Positions 20,501 to 35,500 of a stretch of 64,000 bases of DNA are shown here, one piece after another. The position numbers and the translations under genes are program-made. The notes under the pieces are model-generated. The model saw nothing but the letters and a program-made list of their open reading frames with translations. It did not search any database and had not been told where the DNA came from. This DNA comes from Lachnospiraceae bacterium (GTDB lineage Bacteria; Bacillota; Clostridia; Lachnospirales; Lachnospiraceae), in the NCBI GenBank assembly GCA_028696165.1, contig JAQVHQ010000005.1:1-64000 (forward strand), given 5' to 3'. The stretch's first letter is position 1; the number at the start of each line of letters is the position of its first letter.

Positions 20501-23500
20501 ATACTGCTCTTTGGCAGGCTTACTTCTATCTCTTCACCAAATCCAGTATCCTGATAAATAAGTGACTGTGTCTGACCAATGGTAAGATAAAGTGTATTTC
20601 CTGCATGAATTCTGTTTAAGTTCAGTTTCGGTTCGCCAACCTTTGAAGTATCATTTTCCAAATTAGCAATCACATGATATAAGTCCAGATAAATATTGCC
20701 TGCTGCCTGAATGTCTACTCTGGTCTCCCTTTCCTGCATATCTGCCAGAACACCTGCAATTCCAGGGATTTTGGCAATCTGGAACATATAAGCCCTGAAA
20801 TGATTTTCTTCGCTTCCGATACTTCCTGCACCGGTTACAGTCAGCCAGTTTGCATAAACAGCTGCCTTCTTATCACCTGTCTGTGTTGTATTTAATGCTC
20901 CTCCATTTAAGATAATCCATACTTTTCCATCCCCTGCATCCAGAATATTTTCAAATGTAAGATTCGAATCCTGCAGATTACGAATGGTAAGATTTGGTAT
21001 CTCGTCTGTGTAAATAAATCTGATATTTCCGCCGTTTACTCTGATTTCCGGTTGTTCTGCCATGCCATTATTCATCTGAATCTGTGTCAGATAAAGAGAA
21101 AGCTGTGAGTCATTTTCAATATTAATATTCGGCAGATAACTATTATCATAGAGTAAAACTTTGGCATCTAATCCCTGCTTTCCAGTGATACTGACATATC
21201 CTGTATCATCATTAAAAAGCCGGTTAAGTGTTATGTGTTCTTCCGTCTTTTCATATATAAGATCTTCGGCACTTTCGATAGCGGAATCCATACCCACATA
21301 GAGTACGGTACCATCCTTTCGAATGTCCAGATACATGCCTGCCGCTGCACCTCCTATATGAACACCGGCATTTAACCAGACGATTCCGTTGGAGTCAAAG
21401 GTTCCTTCCACTTCCTGATTGGCATCGGAGTAGAGAACATATTTTACAAGTACATCCACCCAGGAAACTACGGTTTTTATCACCCATTTGACAATCCATC
21501 CAATCAGTGGAATCTTCGATACTTTCTTACACACTTCCTCGGTTACTACCTTCACAGTTTCCCACACATAATTGACTACGGTGTTGGCTATGGCTGTGGC
21601 ATCCCGATTGACTGTACTGCCGCTTACCTCTGGTGAAGCAGCATAGATGGTAAGATTTTTTGTTCGAAGATGAGTATCCTGCCAAGTTCCACTTATGCCT
21701 ATATTGACACTGGCATTTGATGCACCTGTGATACCAGACAGTGCCGATACTTTACCGGTGAATCCGATTATTTCAGCATAAGTTCTGGATAAAAGATTCA
21801 TCTTCTCTACTACCGCCATGATTTCCAGTGCTTCTATGCCGCCTATATCTGCGTTCTGAATGTTGACATTTACCTGGTTATTTACCTCCATGTAGGACTT
21901 TGCGCTTGTTTTTGAATTCGCTGATCCAGTGTAGGATATGGCATATCCTGTGATATTCTGTGTAGAAATACGTGCCAGGATATGTGTCTTTCCAGCATTG
22001 ATATAGACGAATTCTCCGCCTGTTTGGCCTATGGTGATAAGCACTTGTTCATTTACACGGGTATCCGTCCTGCTTTCATTGCTTGCACCTAAAGCGTATA
22101 CCTTTCGGTATGCATATGCGTACAAATCACTGCTGCCTGATGCCTCCATATATAGTTCTCCATATATAGCAGTTATGGATACGCCAGGATTTATGGTAAT
22201 AATGCATTGGCTGTTTAAGGTGTTACCTGCCTTTGGTCCTTTTCCTCCTGAGGCAATTCCACCGTTGGTCATAGTTGCTTTTGCCTGTAACTGTGCATGA
22301 TTTCCAGGTCTGGTCACGTTCCCATACTCATCATTAAGTGTACCGCCTGACTGTATGGTGATATCTCCATAAAAAGCTTTTAGTATGGCATGATCATTGA
22401 CTGTAATCATTGAATTTCTAGTCAGGCTGTTGACTGCAGCTACCGCGCCGTAGGCGCCCATTGCATATTGGTTCTGCTCTATCTGCGCAGTCAGTCTGGT
22501 CTCCACATTAGTTTTAAGGATAATCTCACCATATTTAGTGATACCATCTTTCTCACCTAATGAAGAAATTACTGTATTTCTGCCAATGTTGATATCTGCT
22601 GTCTGGTTCTTTACTTCATTCACTGCCCTGGAATCTGGATAAATATCAATGAAACCGCCATGAGAAGCTGCTGTATATGCATCTGCGATTAAAATACTCT
22701 GTGCATAAATAATAATATCTAACCCAGCTGTAAGAATGCCATTAATCACTGCATCTGCTCTGCTTTCGTCTATGATATTGGTAATCTCATAGGCACCAAT
22801 ATTGGCAAAGGAAACACCAACTGTATCTGTTGTACGGGCATTTGCAGTAAGTTCTGTAACCGCATGGATACCTATGCTTTGTCTGGTTATCATGCTGTTT
22901 CCTTCGGTTACTTGTGCCAGTACTCTCTGTCTATTTACCTTATTAGCAGCTTTTACCACATTCACTGTCAAACCTTCCACACTGAGTTTTGGTGTATTAT
23001 ATAAAGCTTCCACTCGCAGAATATCTTTAGCAATCATCGTATAGTTATCTGCCTGAATCTGGCTGTTTCCAGTCACCTGTGCTATCGTATCCGAATATGC
23101 CTCAGTACTTACGTCGATACCATTTCCTGCCAGAATTCCAGCGCTTATGGAAGGATCTGTCGTTTCTGCTTTTACGATCATATTCGTAATTGCTTCCACG
23201 CTGACATCCCCTGTCATATGCGTAACGACTCTGTCTAAATACGCTTTATTTAATACATAAGCGAAAGCTTCTACCTGGTTAATCTCTGACTTGATTCCTC
23301 CCAATCCTGCCTTACGTCCGCTGGCTCCGGTGACTGCATGTGATAAAGAATCGTGAATATGAGAGCTTACATGCAATGTGCCGCCTGTCATATCTACATT
23401 CTTAAGATAAGCACTTTGGTTTATATTTACATCTGATTTTGTCTTATTATACCCTAATTTACTGATGCTCACAGTAATCTGTCCACCCTGTGCCTTGGCA

Positions 23501-26500
23501 TCTGCTGTCAACTGTGTATCAGAATTCACACAAAGATTGTTCACCCCTATGATGATACCTTCTGCATATGTCGCTATGAACATCTCTATAATTGCTTCTG
23601 CCACATTTGCTGCCAGGTCTGTATTAGAAACTGATATCATCGGAGCAGCTATCTCTGAAATTGCTTTTGCAGATCCTTCTGATCTGATATTCATATTTCC
23701 TGTAGACGTGATTTTTCCATTTCCCTTTACATATGTTTCCACCATAGTGCCTGTATGGGCATATGCGGTATTGATATCCATATCAAATCCACTAATTTCG
23801 GCAGAGCCATATGCCGGCTGAATACTTCTGGCATATGCATCTGATACAAATTGACTGGATACTGTAATATTTCCAGCGTCTATAATAGTTTCATTCATTG
23901 AGATATATGCCTTAAAATCACCTTCTGCTTTGGCATATAACACATTAACTCCAACTCCCGCAAATCCTATGGATGCACTCTCCTGATAGATGTCTGCTCT
24001 TGCTATAGAATTGCCGGATACATTCACCAGAATATCTCCGCTTACTATGATGGATGTATTCTCTATCCATGCCCGGTTTTTCCCATCTGCTAATGCAACA
24101 GCTGTGTTAGCCTTACCCTCTATAAATGTAAATGCTATGGATACAGAATTTCCATCTGCAGTCTTGCCTGGGATACCGTTACCGCCAAGTATAGCCTCTG
24201 CTCCGGCTGGTGTATCACTGCCCTGATTAAGTCTGGCATCTACGGTTACATTGCTGCCATTTATCAGCTTCAGAGAATCTATGAATGCATATTGTTCTGC
24301 CATGAGATTTGCATAAGCTGCATTTGCCGCCACGGTTATATTTTCCACCGTAATGACCGGAGCTTTTATCTCACTGCGCGCTGTCGCTTCTCCTGTTACT
24401 CTGACGAGAACATTCTCTGCATGCAGGATTCCCGGATTATAATAACTGCCTCTAATTGATGCCTCTGCATTACTCTGGTTAAGTGCAATGGCAAGATTTA
24501 CTTTTATGCCTATATTGCCGATACTGACTCCGCCCTTAGATGGTGTCAGAATTGTAATGGCTCTTGTCATATAGATGGTTTCCACGGTAATATCTTTTAC
24601 ATTTATATCCATGCCCTGACTTCCTTCGGTGAGAAGCTGTGCACGAAACTCTCCCTGTGCATAGGCCAGTGCTGCAATCAAAACTGCACTAAACTGACTT
24701 CCCTGTTTGGTCAGTGTAATGTTAGACACGGATACTTTTGTTCCTGCATTACCATAACTTCCTACGGTTACATTACCTGTACTCTGAGAATCCACAATAG
24801 CGATGCTCTTTGAACGTCCGTAAGCAACTGCCACATTCGCCCTGACATTAGTTATGTTTCCGCTTCCTGTCAGCATCTCTGCGACCGCAGTATCTTTCTC
24901 ACTATCCTTATCCGTCTGATTAAGAACAGATACTACTCGAAGTTCTCCTGCCCGTACCACAGAATCCGTAACTGATGCTGTCTGCAAACTTCGAAGGACT
25001 GCTACCGCAATGGAAACTGCCACGTTAACTGCTCCTGCATCAATACCAATCATCCGGACTTTTGCATCTGCCATGGTATATGCGTGTACATCGAGTAACT
25101 GCTCTGCATGTAAAGTACCACTGCCCTGTATGCCGGCTGCATTCACAGATTTGTTATCCGCAACTGCTGTGTTAATTCCTACAGCAACTGCTCCCACATT
25201 GGCTGTCACTGCATCTGCCTGTGCATGAGCACGGTTTTTCATGTTTTCATTTCCTGCAGAAACTGCGATATCTCTGCCATAAATGGCAGCTCCGTTCGTA
25301 TCTATCCATGCATAATTCTCAGCTTGAAGCTGTACATAACTGATAGTAATTCCAACTGCCGTCGCACCAACTGTACCTGCACCTGCCAGGGACTTTGCCA
25401 CACTGTTCATGCCTGCCGAAACCTTGATGTCGCCGGATGCGCTTACAGACATTCTGTATATGGCCGCATATGCCTTCGTGCGGTTAAATACTAATAATAC
25501 ACTGCCACCCGCTGCCATACCACCTGCTGATACAGAAAGTATTGTAGAAAGAGCGTCTGAGTCCACCTGATTTTCCACAAGTACATGCTCTGACTTAATA
25601 TTTCCGGTCTGACTTCCCTGTGCGCCGTTTTCTATCTGTCCATATGGAGTGCTTCCTATATAAGTTAATATAGTCGGTTGTAAGATGGCGATTGCTGTAT
25701 TAATTCCAACTGCTGTACTTCCTCCGGACATTCCCAGAAGATAAGTTCTTGCATCTGTATGGGAATGTGCTGCCACATGAATTATTCCTGCATTTTGAAT
25801 TCGCACACCCTGACCGATAAAGGTCTGCTGGTTTAAATTATTAATTGCCAGTGCCACAGCACCATTTCCGGAGATAATTCCTCCCGATACGCTGCTTGCT
25901 GCACTTACGATATTTATAATAGTTTCTGAGTATACCCTTAAGCTGTCAACATCTGCAACCTGTGCATCTTTTTGAATAGAAGCTTTCACTTTGCCATTAA
26001 AATCTACACTGGCAACCGAAACACTGACTGCTGTTCCGCCTCCGGCAAGATTTAAGGTAGCTGCCAATATCAATGGATATTCCATAGCGGCTTCTATTTT
26101 TAGATATTTTGCACCAGTTACACTGCCTTCCAGATAAGCATATACGTTAGAAGATACGGTAAGTACAGCCACACTGGCTGCTACACCTATCATACCACCG
26201 CCTACGCCTACTGAGATAACACGTATGGCCAGTTTATCCAGTTTGATTTTTTCTGCCTGATTCTCTTCACTGACATTTTTGTTTAACTCACTGGAAAGCT
26301 GTGAGTTATCCCGGTTATCATCCATTGATACAGACCCGGCTCTCGCTGTAATCTCTATACTGTCTGCCCCTTGAAGTATGCTTCCCTCTGCTGCATAAGC
26401 AAGAACATTCGAATACAATACCACGATTGGAATCACAACGCCTACACCGGCATACATACCGCCTGCTGCACTGGTTCCCACCATATCTGCAATCAGGTTA

Positions 26501-29500
26501 TCGTAAGCATTTACGAAGATACTGCTCTGACTTTCTACTATGGTATCTTTATCAATATAAGCCTGTGTCGTATCTTTCGACTTATAAGCCGGCTGTGATG
26601 TTCCCAGATTAGAAGCGTCCTCTAAATCCTTATTTTGATTTTCATCTATCTGGAAATCTTTTCCCGGTGTACTTTCATTCTCATAATCAGCATCGATTGT
26701 GGAATCATAGTAACCGGTGTGTGCATCAAAGCCTTTTTGATCTGCCGTATCACTTCCAACTGTTGTCTGCGACTGATGAATGCCATCCCCTTCTATGCAT
26801 TTGCTGAGATTCAGATTCTCATCATCCTGATACTTCTGATAGTAACTTCCTGCCTCACTGTGAGAATTCTGTGACATATCGCTCATCAATTGTTCCGGTT
26901 TAAAACAAACAGTCGCTTTATTCTCTGTATTTCCATAAATGAGTGCGTCGCTGGCATCCTGCGTAAGCTTTCCACCTGCCACTGTTACCATCAGGGTTAC
27001 GCCTACACCTGCAGCTGATGCTCCAAATCCAAGGCTGCCGCTGTACATACGAATTTCCCGATTGGATACTGCCTGCACACTTACATCACCAGAATCTGTA
27101 CGAATCATATTGTTTTTACCGATGTTGGCTATGATGGTATTGTTGATAACCGAAACCATAGCAGCAACTCCTACACCAGTTGTTCCCGCAGCTGCCGCAG
27201 ATACGGATGTGCCGATAAATTCATACTCATCCTGTGCTGATATATACAAACTTGCTGATGTCAGTGTCACATAATTTTCTGTGTAGGCTTTGGTCTCTAT
27301 ATTAGTAATTACAATATTAACAGTTCCTGATACAGAAGCTACTCCGCTTCCATATATACCTGCATTATCAGAAGTGATAAATTCCACTGATTCTGCATTT
27401 ATTCTTACTTCTTTTCCTGCATGTATGATGGATTGTTCCAGAATAAACGCTCTTGTGTTTCCATCATAATAATTAATAACTGCATTACCGCCAGCTGCTA
27501 TGGTTCCGCTTCCTGCCGCTGATACCGCGATATCATACAGGCTGCTCTTGCTTTGTGCCTGAATATCCAGACTGCTCTTTACAGAAACGTCTCCACCCAG
27601 ATAAGCTGTTATATCATTTTCAAATACTAATACATTGCCGCCGGCTGCTACTGCATTGGCACCGCTGGCACCAAAACTTACTGCTAAGAGGAATAAGAAA
27701 TCATCCGCTGTGGCACTAATTTTTACATTCCCGCTGGCTGTGATTGTATTTACAATTCCAGCTTCTCCTATATAAGCCGCTACCTGTTTATCCAGTACCA
27801 TAGTGACGATAGTAGCACCCACACCTACTGTACCTGATATACCCAGGGCTCCTGCAATATTTAATATGTGTGATTCATCATCTGCCTCTACTTTAATGTC
27901 GCCCTTATTCTCCGGTGTCTGTGACTGACTCTGATATTCTCTTCCGGATATGAGATGCGTCCGGTTTCCTATAACTGCAGTAGTTTTGTTCTTAACTACC
28001 AGAGTGTTAATCACGCCAGCCACTCCTATGGTTCCACTGACTCCGGCACCTATAGATACCATGATGACATACTCTTTGGAATCGGCTGTAACATAGATAC
28101 TTCCGTTCTTGGTTATGACTCGAACCTGATTTGCTATAGCTGCCTTGACATCATTATCTGCAATGGCTGAAGAAATCGTAATTCCCACGCCATTAGCTGC
28201 TGATGCTGCTATGCCTCCGCCTATTAGATACAGATGCGAATCTAAATTTGCATGGATTCTCACATCTTCTCCTGCCAGGATCACATATTCTGAAGAATCT
28301 TTTGTATTCTCCCCGATTCCTGCATAGACATGATTGTTCGTTACTACCACCGGAATCGTTCCAGCTGCTGCCGTAAGCGATGGTGCTGCACCTGCTGCCA
28401 ATACAATCATCAGACTCCAGTCAGTTCCTTCTGCACTGATAAGGATGCTTCCATTCTCTGCGTTAAGGACTACATTGCTGCCAACAGAAGCTGTTATAGT
28501 ACGGTTAAATACATTAATATTAATCGTTAATCCCACAGCCAGCTGACCACCTGCACTTAATGCCATCATGATGACCACATTCTTTGCCTCAGCCTGTGCA
28601 AGTATAGTAATGTCTTTATCTGCTCTAAGTACAACGTAATCCCCGGCCTGTGCTGTCGTCTTTGACATGGCGACAAGTACTCCAAGTACTCCTGCTATAC
28701 TGTTTACAGTGGAAGCACTGGCGCTGGCAAGTGCATCTGCCAGACATTCCTTTGTTATAGCTTTAATAATAATGCTTCCATTCTTTGACACAAGTTTCGT
28801 TGCCTGATATATTTCACCCGGCACCTGATTTTCGGAAAGTCCCATTACCTGTGCTTCTACACTGCTTTCTGTTACAATAACTGCAACTGTTCCTCCACCA
28901 GCTATATTGCCGCTTCCAGATGCTGCTAATGCTGCTAATAACAGAAAATCATCTAGACTTGCTGTGATACTGATATCTCCATCTGCCGTAATCACTGCGG
29001 ATGGACGAATCTTTGCCTCTACCTTTGTATTCTGTGCAATGGCATCTATGGCACCACCTATACTATTCCCTGTAGTGGATACTGATGCAGCCACTGTGAT
29101 GACGATACTGTCAACCCGCGCATCTGCACTCTGCGTATAAGTTCCACCTGTACTGGTAATTACAGTGCCTTCTCCCACTTCACTTTTCACAAGATCTTCG
29201 TTGTAAGAAAATCCTATCGTAATACCTGCTCCTGTCTTAGATGCGCTTACCGAGAGAGCTCCTGCTATAATCCGTGCTGTTAAGTCTTCTGCAGCTTTCA
29301 CTGCCACATCCCGGGCAGTTATAATTACCACATTTTTTCCAATCAATGCTTCTGTGGTATTGTAGAAAAATACCATGGCCACAGAACCACCTACCGTTGC
29401 CATTCCCATCGCTCCCGGATTGATAGCACCGGCAATTGCCTCTGCATAATAATTGGTAGAAGATAAGAAATTAAACAGATTCACTGCATCTAATACTTTG

Positions 29501-32500
29501 TCTGTACTGGCATTGATAGTAACGCTGTAGCTGCTGCCATTTTTCTTAATATCTACTAACCCTTTTTCGCTTCCGGCAACTTCTGTTCCTGTTGAATCTG
29601 AAATAAGGTTTTTAAGTCCTAAAGCTGTCTCGTAATCTGAGAAGTCCACACGGATTTTCTCAGCATTTATAGTTACACTGTTCACATTTTCAATCCTGAC
29701 ATTATCTTCAACAGAAGCATTTACCTTGTTATAAGCATAAATAAGTGCAAATGAGAAACCTGCTCCCACTGCTGCTCCTTTTGAATAGGATACTGCTCCT
29801 GCTCTGACTGCCAGTTTGCTCTTATCTGATGCATCCACTGTGATGTCACTCGCATGATGAATAACACTGTCTTTTTTAAGTATTGCTGAAGTTTCTGATT
29901 TTGATACAATGATAGCAACTGCTCCTGATACAGAAGCTTTGGAACCATTTCCGCTTGCCGCACCTGCAATTGCCTGTGCGCCCAGAAGGCCTTTATATCT
30001 GCCATCCATATTCTGAGTCAGTTCTGCTTTAATAATAACATCACCAACCCCTGTTTCTTCGGAATCATAACTTCCATCTAACCATGCATGCGCCCTGTTC
30101 TTGTTAACTGAGATGGCGATGCCGGCTCCGATAGCATTGCTGTTAAGAGCCTGTGTTATGGCTGCTCCGGTTCCAAGTGTCATAAAATTACCATTATTAT
30201 CTGCTAAGATTGTCAGGTTTTTCGCTTTTATCACACCGCTCATCACTGCATCTGCCACATGGTTGGTGATATTTAACCCTACCGCCGCGGCAATCTGCAT
30301 GGACACTGCACCTACCGTTGGTGTATTTCCACTAATGGTCTTATTGGGGTTCTTTGGATTGCCATTGGCATCCTTTTCACCTGCCTGATTGCCATCCACC
30401 TGATTTTTAGAAGCTTCATTGGCTTTGTCTGTCGTTGCTGCTGTCTTATCCGTACCTTCTGTCTTTACATCCTGCCCGCGAATAACATTCTGAGATAATG
30501 GCAGGTTATTATTCGCCTGGTTCGTATTCGGAGTCTGACTCTGACTGTCGCGATTTGCATCGATACCGTTGTTAATTGTTCCTGCTGTTTGATTATTTGC
30601 ATTGGTTCCCTGATTACTGGTACCTGCAAATGTATTGCCGCTGGTTATATCATTTGCTGTAGTCTCTGCAGTATCTCCTGCTTTCTGGAATTTATCTACG
30701 TAGCGCTTCATATCTGCGCCCATGGCTGTTGCTGCTGCGCGGCTGTCATCTTCATTGTAAGTATAAGCTATGATGCTTACGCTGCCGTATGGTGCGCTGC
30801 CTGTTCCATAGAATGCTGATGTGACATCTGAATTTATGATATTTACACTGACTGCCGCACCTACCGATGCAAGCTTGCCCATGGCAAACCCACTTGCCTG
30901 AGTCAGTGTACTTCCCTTTTGTACTGCATAAATGTAGATATTTGTCTTCTGCTTTTGTCCATTGGCATCGATATATTCGATGGTGTCTTGACCTGTTGTG
31001 GTTATATTCGTACCCTTGCCTGCATAAGCAGATATTTTATTATTAATATAAGTTACCGCTGCAGATGCATCTAATGATATACTCTTTGCACGATCTGGTG
31101 TATAGACACCCTCCGTATTTAAAGGATCAGTTCCTGCCACGGTGATGGTTTCTCCATCATGCACTGCGTTTGCTTCGATGGAAACAATTCCTGTAGTTAC
31201 TTTTCGATTGTCGCCCACATAAGCTTCCACTGTCATATAGGAAAAAGTAAATCCAAAGGATGCTCCTACACCGATACTCTGACCTAAGAGAGAAGTAACC
31301 GGAACTCCCTGTGTTCCCTGACTGTTTGGATCCTGTTTTATGGAAACTAAGATTGTGACATCTGCATCAGGCATATAGAAGGTATACGTATTAGCGACTG
31401 GATCTTCCAGGGTAACGATATCTTTTTCATAGAAGCGTCCCTCTACTGTATACGTATATTTCATACTCTCAATTGCCTGCTGCTTTGCCAGTGTAACTGT
31501 CACATAAACACGGTCACTCATTTTTCCTGAGCTGACTGCCGATGCTCCTGTCTCACTTCCTGTATTACTATCCGTTGTGACAATAACGGTGGCTGTTCCC
31601 TGTCCGCCTGCGCCAGCATTTTTTATAGCACCGTCTACCTTATGCAAATCTTCCTCAAAGGATGCGGTGAGTGTAATCGTTTCTCCCTCTTCTAATTTCG
31701 GCATTACAAATTCATATTTTTGTGTCTGAGCATTGAATTTCACTTCAACCTGACTTCCATTGCTGCCGCGTTTTGCCTGAACATTTCCTACTTTGTATCC
31801 TTCATCTGCAGTTGCCGTGATGATAATGGTACTGCCGGTACTTTGATTACTGCTGACAACCATCCCACCATTAGTCATAGAACCTATGACTATAGATCCG
31901 CTCTGGCTGCTCTCATGCTGATTAGCTGCACCGGTTCCACTTCCTGCATCTGCATTGGCTCCTGCTGTCAGATTCTTATCTGCCATGCCGCCTGCAGTTA
32001 CTGCTGCGGAAGCGGTGGTATCTTCAAACTGTACTGCCTTTGCCAGAAGGATAAGATCTTTTGTCACTGCTACCGGATATTTAGCATTACTTGTTACTTT
32101 TCCTAAATATGCTTTGGTGTCACCATGAACCACTGCGATTGCTGCACTTCCGGCTACACCTACTAAGGAAGCACCTGCTCCTGCAACTGCCTGTGTTATG
32201 ATATTATGCGTCGGTCCATAGTCTTCTTTCACTAATTTAAGATTAGCCCAATAGGATATGGCATCCAGCGCGTTCGTTGTAAGCGCTCTTCCTAAATCTC
32301 TAAGCAAGACTGCTGCTTTTGCCTTGAAAGTCTCTGCAACCCCAACCTGCAGCATGTTCTTAATCTGCGTGATAGCTGCTGCCGGGCCTAAGACTGAACG
32401 AACCGAGTCTTCCATAGCTTTCACCATATCTGCGATAGTACTGATTAAAAATGTCATAACAGTAGGGTCTGATTCTGCACCTGCTATGAGAGAAGGAAAT

Positions 32501-35500
32501 CCCATGGTTTCTGCCAGATGATTAACCAGCTGTGTCAAAGCAGCTTCGACTCTCTCATGGAGCGTCATATTAGCTTCGTCTTTTTCCTGGGTTTTCTTTT
32601 CTTCATTTCTATCATCTGTCTTCTTCGGTTCTTCCATAAGTGCACGAATAATCAGATTGCCTGATGTTGCACTGGCATCCTCTACATGTGCCAGATTATC
32701 ATAATTAACGATATTAATTGCTACTGCCACACCTACGCCGATTCTTGAGCGTGAGGCGCTTCCATTTGCCATGATAGATGCATCTGTTTCATTAATAGTC
32801 TGAACCAGAATTGTATCATCTGCCTTTACCTGAATATTGTTCTCTATAACAGCTTCAGATTTATTAGACTGAATATTTAGGGCGAAAGCTGCTGCAACCT
32901 GAATACTGCCTTCTGTTGTCTGGGCTGTCTGTCTGCCATTACTCATGCTGCTGACACTTTGACTGTTCGCATTTTTACTTCCTGTCTGGTTAGACAGTTT
33001 TGATCCTGATTGTATGGCCTTGTCGGCCTGGGCGTCAGATTCGCTTTGCGAGGCAGGCTCCGGATCATCTGCTGCCGGTGTCCCTGATTCCCCCGAACCC
33101 GTATTGCCGCTTCCCGTCTGGGAAGAAGCAGGACGGTTCGACAAGGCACCATTTGCTCCGGCTCTTACTGTAGACTTTAATGAGCTCTTACCTACTGCAT
33201 CTACTTTGATATTTTTTGCTTCACTGACGCTTCTTCTTAGTATGGAACTTGCACTGTCATTTACAACCGAGATACCAAATGCTGCTCCCACTCCCACTGC
33301 GATACCTGCCGCAGCTGCATTCGCTGCCATCTGGCGCGTCATGGTATTGGTTGCTTCTATGGTTACATCATTGACTGCTTTGATTGGAACCTTTGCATTC
33401 CCAAGCATAGCGGATACATAGACTCCTGATACATTAACCGCAAGTGCAGGTGCGATAGAGATCCCCCCTGAACTTCCTGCGGTAGCTTCTGTGATTTCAT
33501 TTCCTGTATGTGAAGCAATCACTTCCACAGAATTAAGTGGGCTGCTTAGATTAAGAGCCGCCCCCTTTTCAATTGCTGCTATAACATCTACACCTTCCAC
33601 TGAGACAGCAATTCCTGCACCTACGCCTACCACTGCAAGCTGTGGTGTAGATGGGGTTCCCGGTGTGGTACCTGGTGTGGTTCCCGGCGTTGTACCCGGT
33701 GTGGTATTGGCCGGTGCATTTGTTGCAGTGGCAATAGTCTTAAAGGATTCTGTACTGGAAGCCTTCACGGATACGTTTCCATCATCTAAGTTATATACTG
33801 CTTTTGTTCCCAATACTGCTTTTGTCTTTGCAGATGCTACATGTACGGTGATGGCTCCGCCAACTCCTATGGCACCTGTAGAGTAACCGGCTTTTGAAGT
33901 TGCTTCGGAGATTATCTTACTGTCACTTGTTCCAGAAACTGCCGATATATGAAGACCTTTGGAATCGATAGTTCCATTTTTAATATAGGCTTGATTTTTA
34001 TGATTTGTCACACTTACATTTATTCCAACTCCCAGACTTACAGGACTTACATTCAAACCTGTATAATCCGGATCTTTTACAAATGCTGCCGTTACGCTAA
34101 TGGACACCAGTTTGGGGTCGGTGGAATTAATCGGCGGAAGTTTAAATTCATAAATTCCGGCTAAATCCTTGCGAATCGTATTAATTGAAGTAATACTTCC
34201 ATCCACAACGGTAATTTTAAAAGATTCTTCCTGCAGCTTATAGCCAGCCTGCGGAGTCACTTTAAAGATTAAAGTATCGGATCCATCTGCTTTGCCATCT
34301 GTTAAGATAACACCATTGACAATTGCTGCATCCACAGTAACCGGATAACTCTTTTCACCAAATTCTCCTGTGATTCGAATATATCCATTGGTTCCATCAA
34401 TTGCAGCTGGTACGGTTACACGAAGTCCATCTACTGCAATATCTTCTGTATCTGCATCTTCTCCTGTGAGAAAATCGATATAGACGATTTGTGCTGTAAT
34501 CTTTGTAAGACTTTTACCTGCTGCCTTCGCAGCATCTGATAAAGAAACTGTGATAATTTCTCCCACATCTGCCTTACTATCAGACAGGACTAAATCTGCT
34601 TTTTGCTGCTCTGTTGTCTTTACTTCATATCCTTTTTCTGCGAAAGAATATTGAATCACTGCATCCTCTCCCGGCATTAAAAATCCATAGGTACCATCTT
34701 CAAATAACATGGTCACACTGGAACCATTTAAGGTAAATACAGGTTTAAAACCAGCTGATACAGTTACCTCTAATACAACTTTATCTCCTTCCTTTGCAGT
34801 TGTGGTCGTGGTACTTACCGTTCCATCTGTATCCGTTGTCCCTTCCTTTGGCGAAAGACTGACATTGTGAGGGATCGCTTCAAATTGTGCATCCAGTATA
34901 ACTTTTGCATCAGAACCTAACACACTCAAGTCAGCAGCCTGGATAACAAATGTGTATTTTCCATTTCCACGATTTTCTATGTTTAACTCTTCTGTTTTTA
35001 ATATGCCTTCTAATGTGTATGTCAACACAGCCTTTAAACTTCCTTCTGTCAATCCGTACCCTGTTCTTGGTGTCACAGTAAATGCGACCACGTTGGTCAT
35101 ATTAAGTGCCGGATATTTGGATGGACCTATTTCCTGATTGGTATCTATGGTGATTTTTCCATTAGAAGTTGTATTAACTGTTAAAATACCTTTATGCTGT
35201 TCAAAGGAAATCTCCGGCTGATTACTCTCACCTGCAGGTGTCGGATTCATCGGTGCCTGAGAGGCGGTAGAACCAACCGTAGAAGCGTCTGCCAGCGATA
35301 CTGCTCTTGTCACTGCATCTGCCAGTACATTGATATCTCCATTGGCTTTGATGGTACCGGTAGTATCAATATATGCCCGGTTATTATTCGTGACGATGCT
35401 CACTGCCAGTGCTCCGGATACCGATGAAGAAGATCTTGTAGATGGTTTTGCAGCATTTTGAGTTCCTGGTGTAATTGCTTCAAATTCTGCTTTCAAAGTT

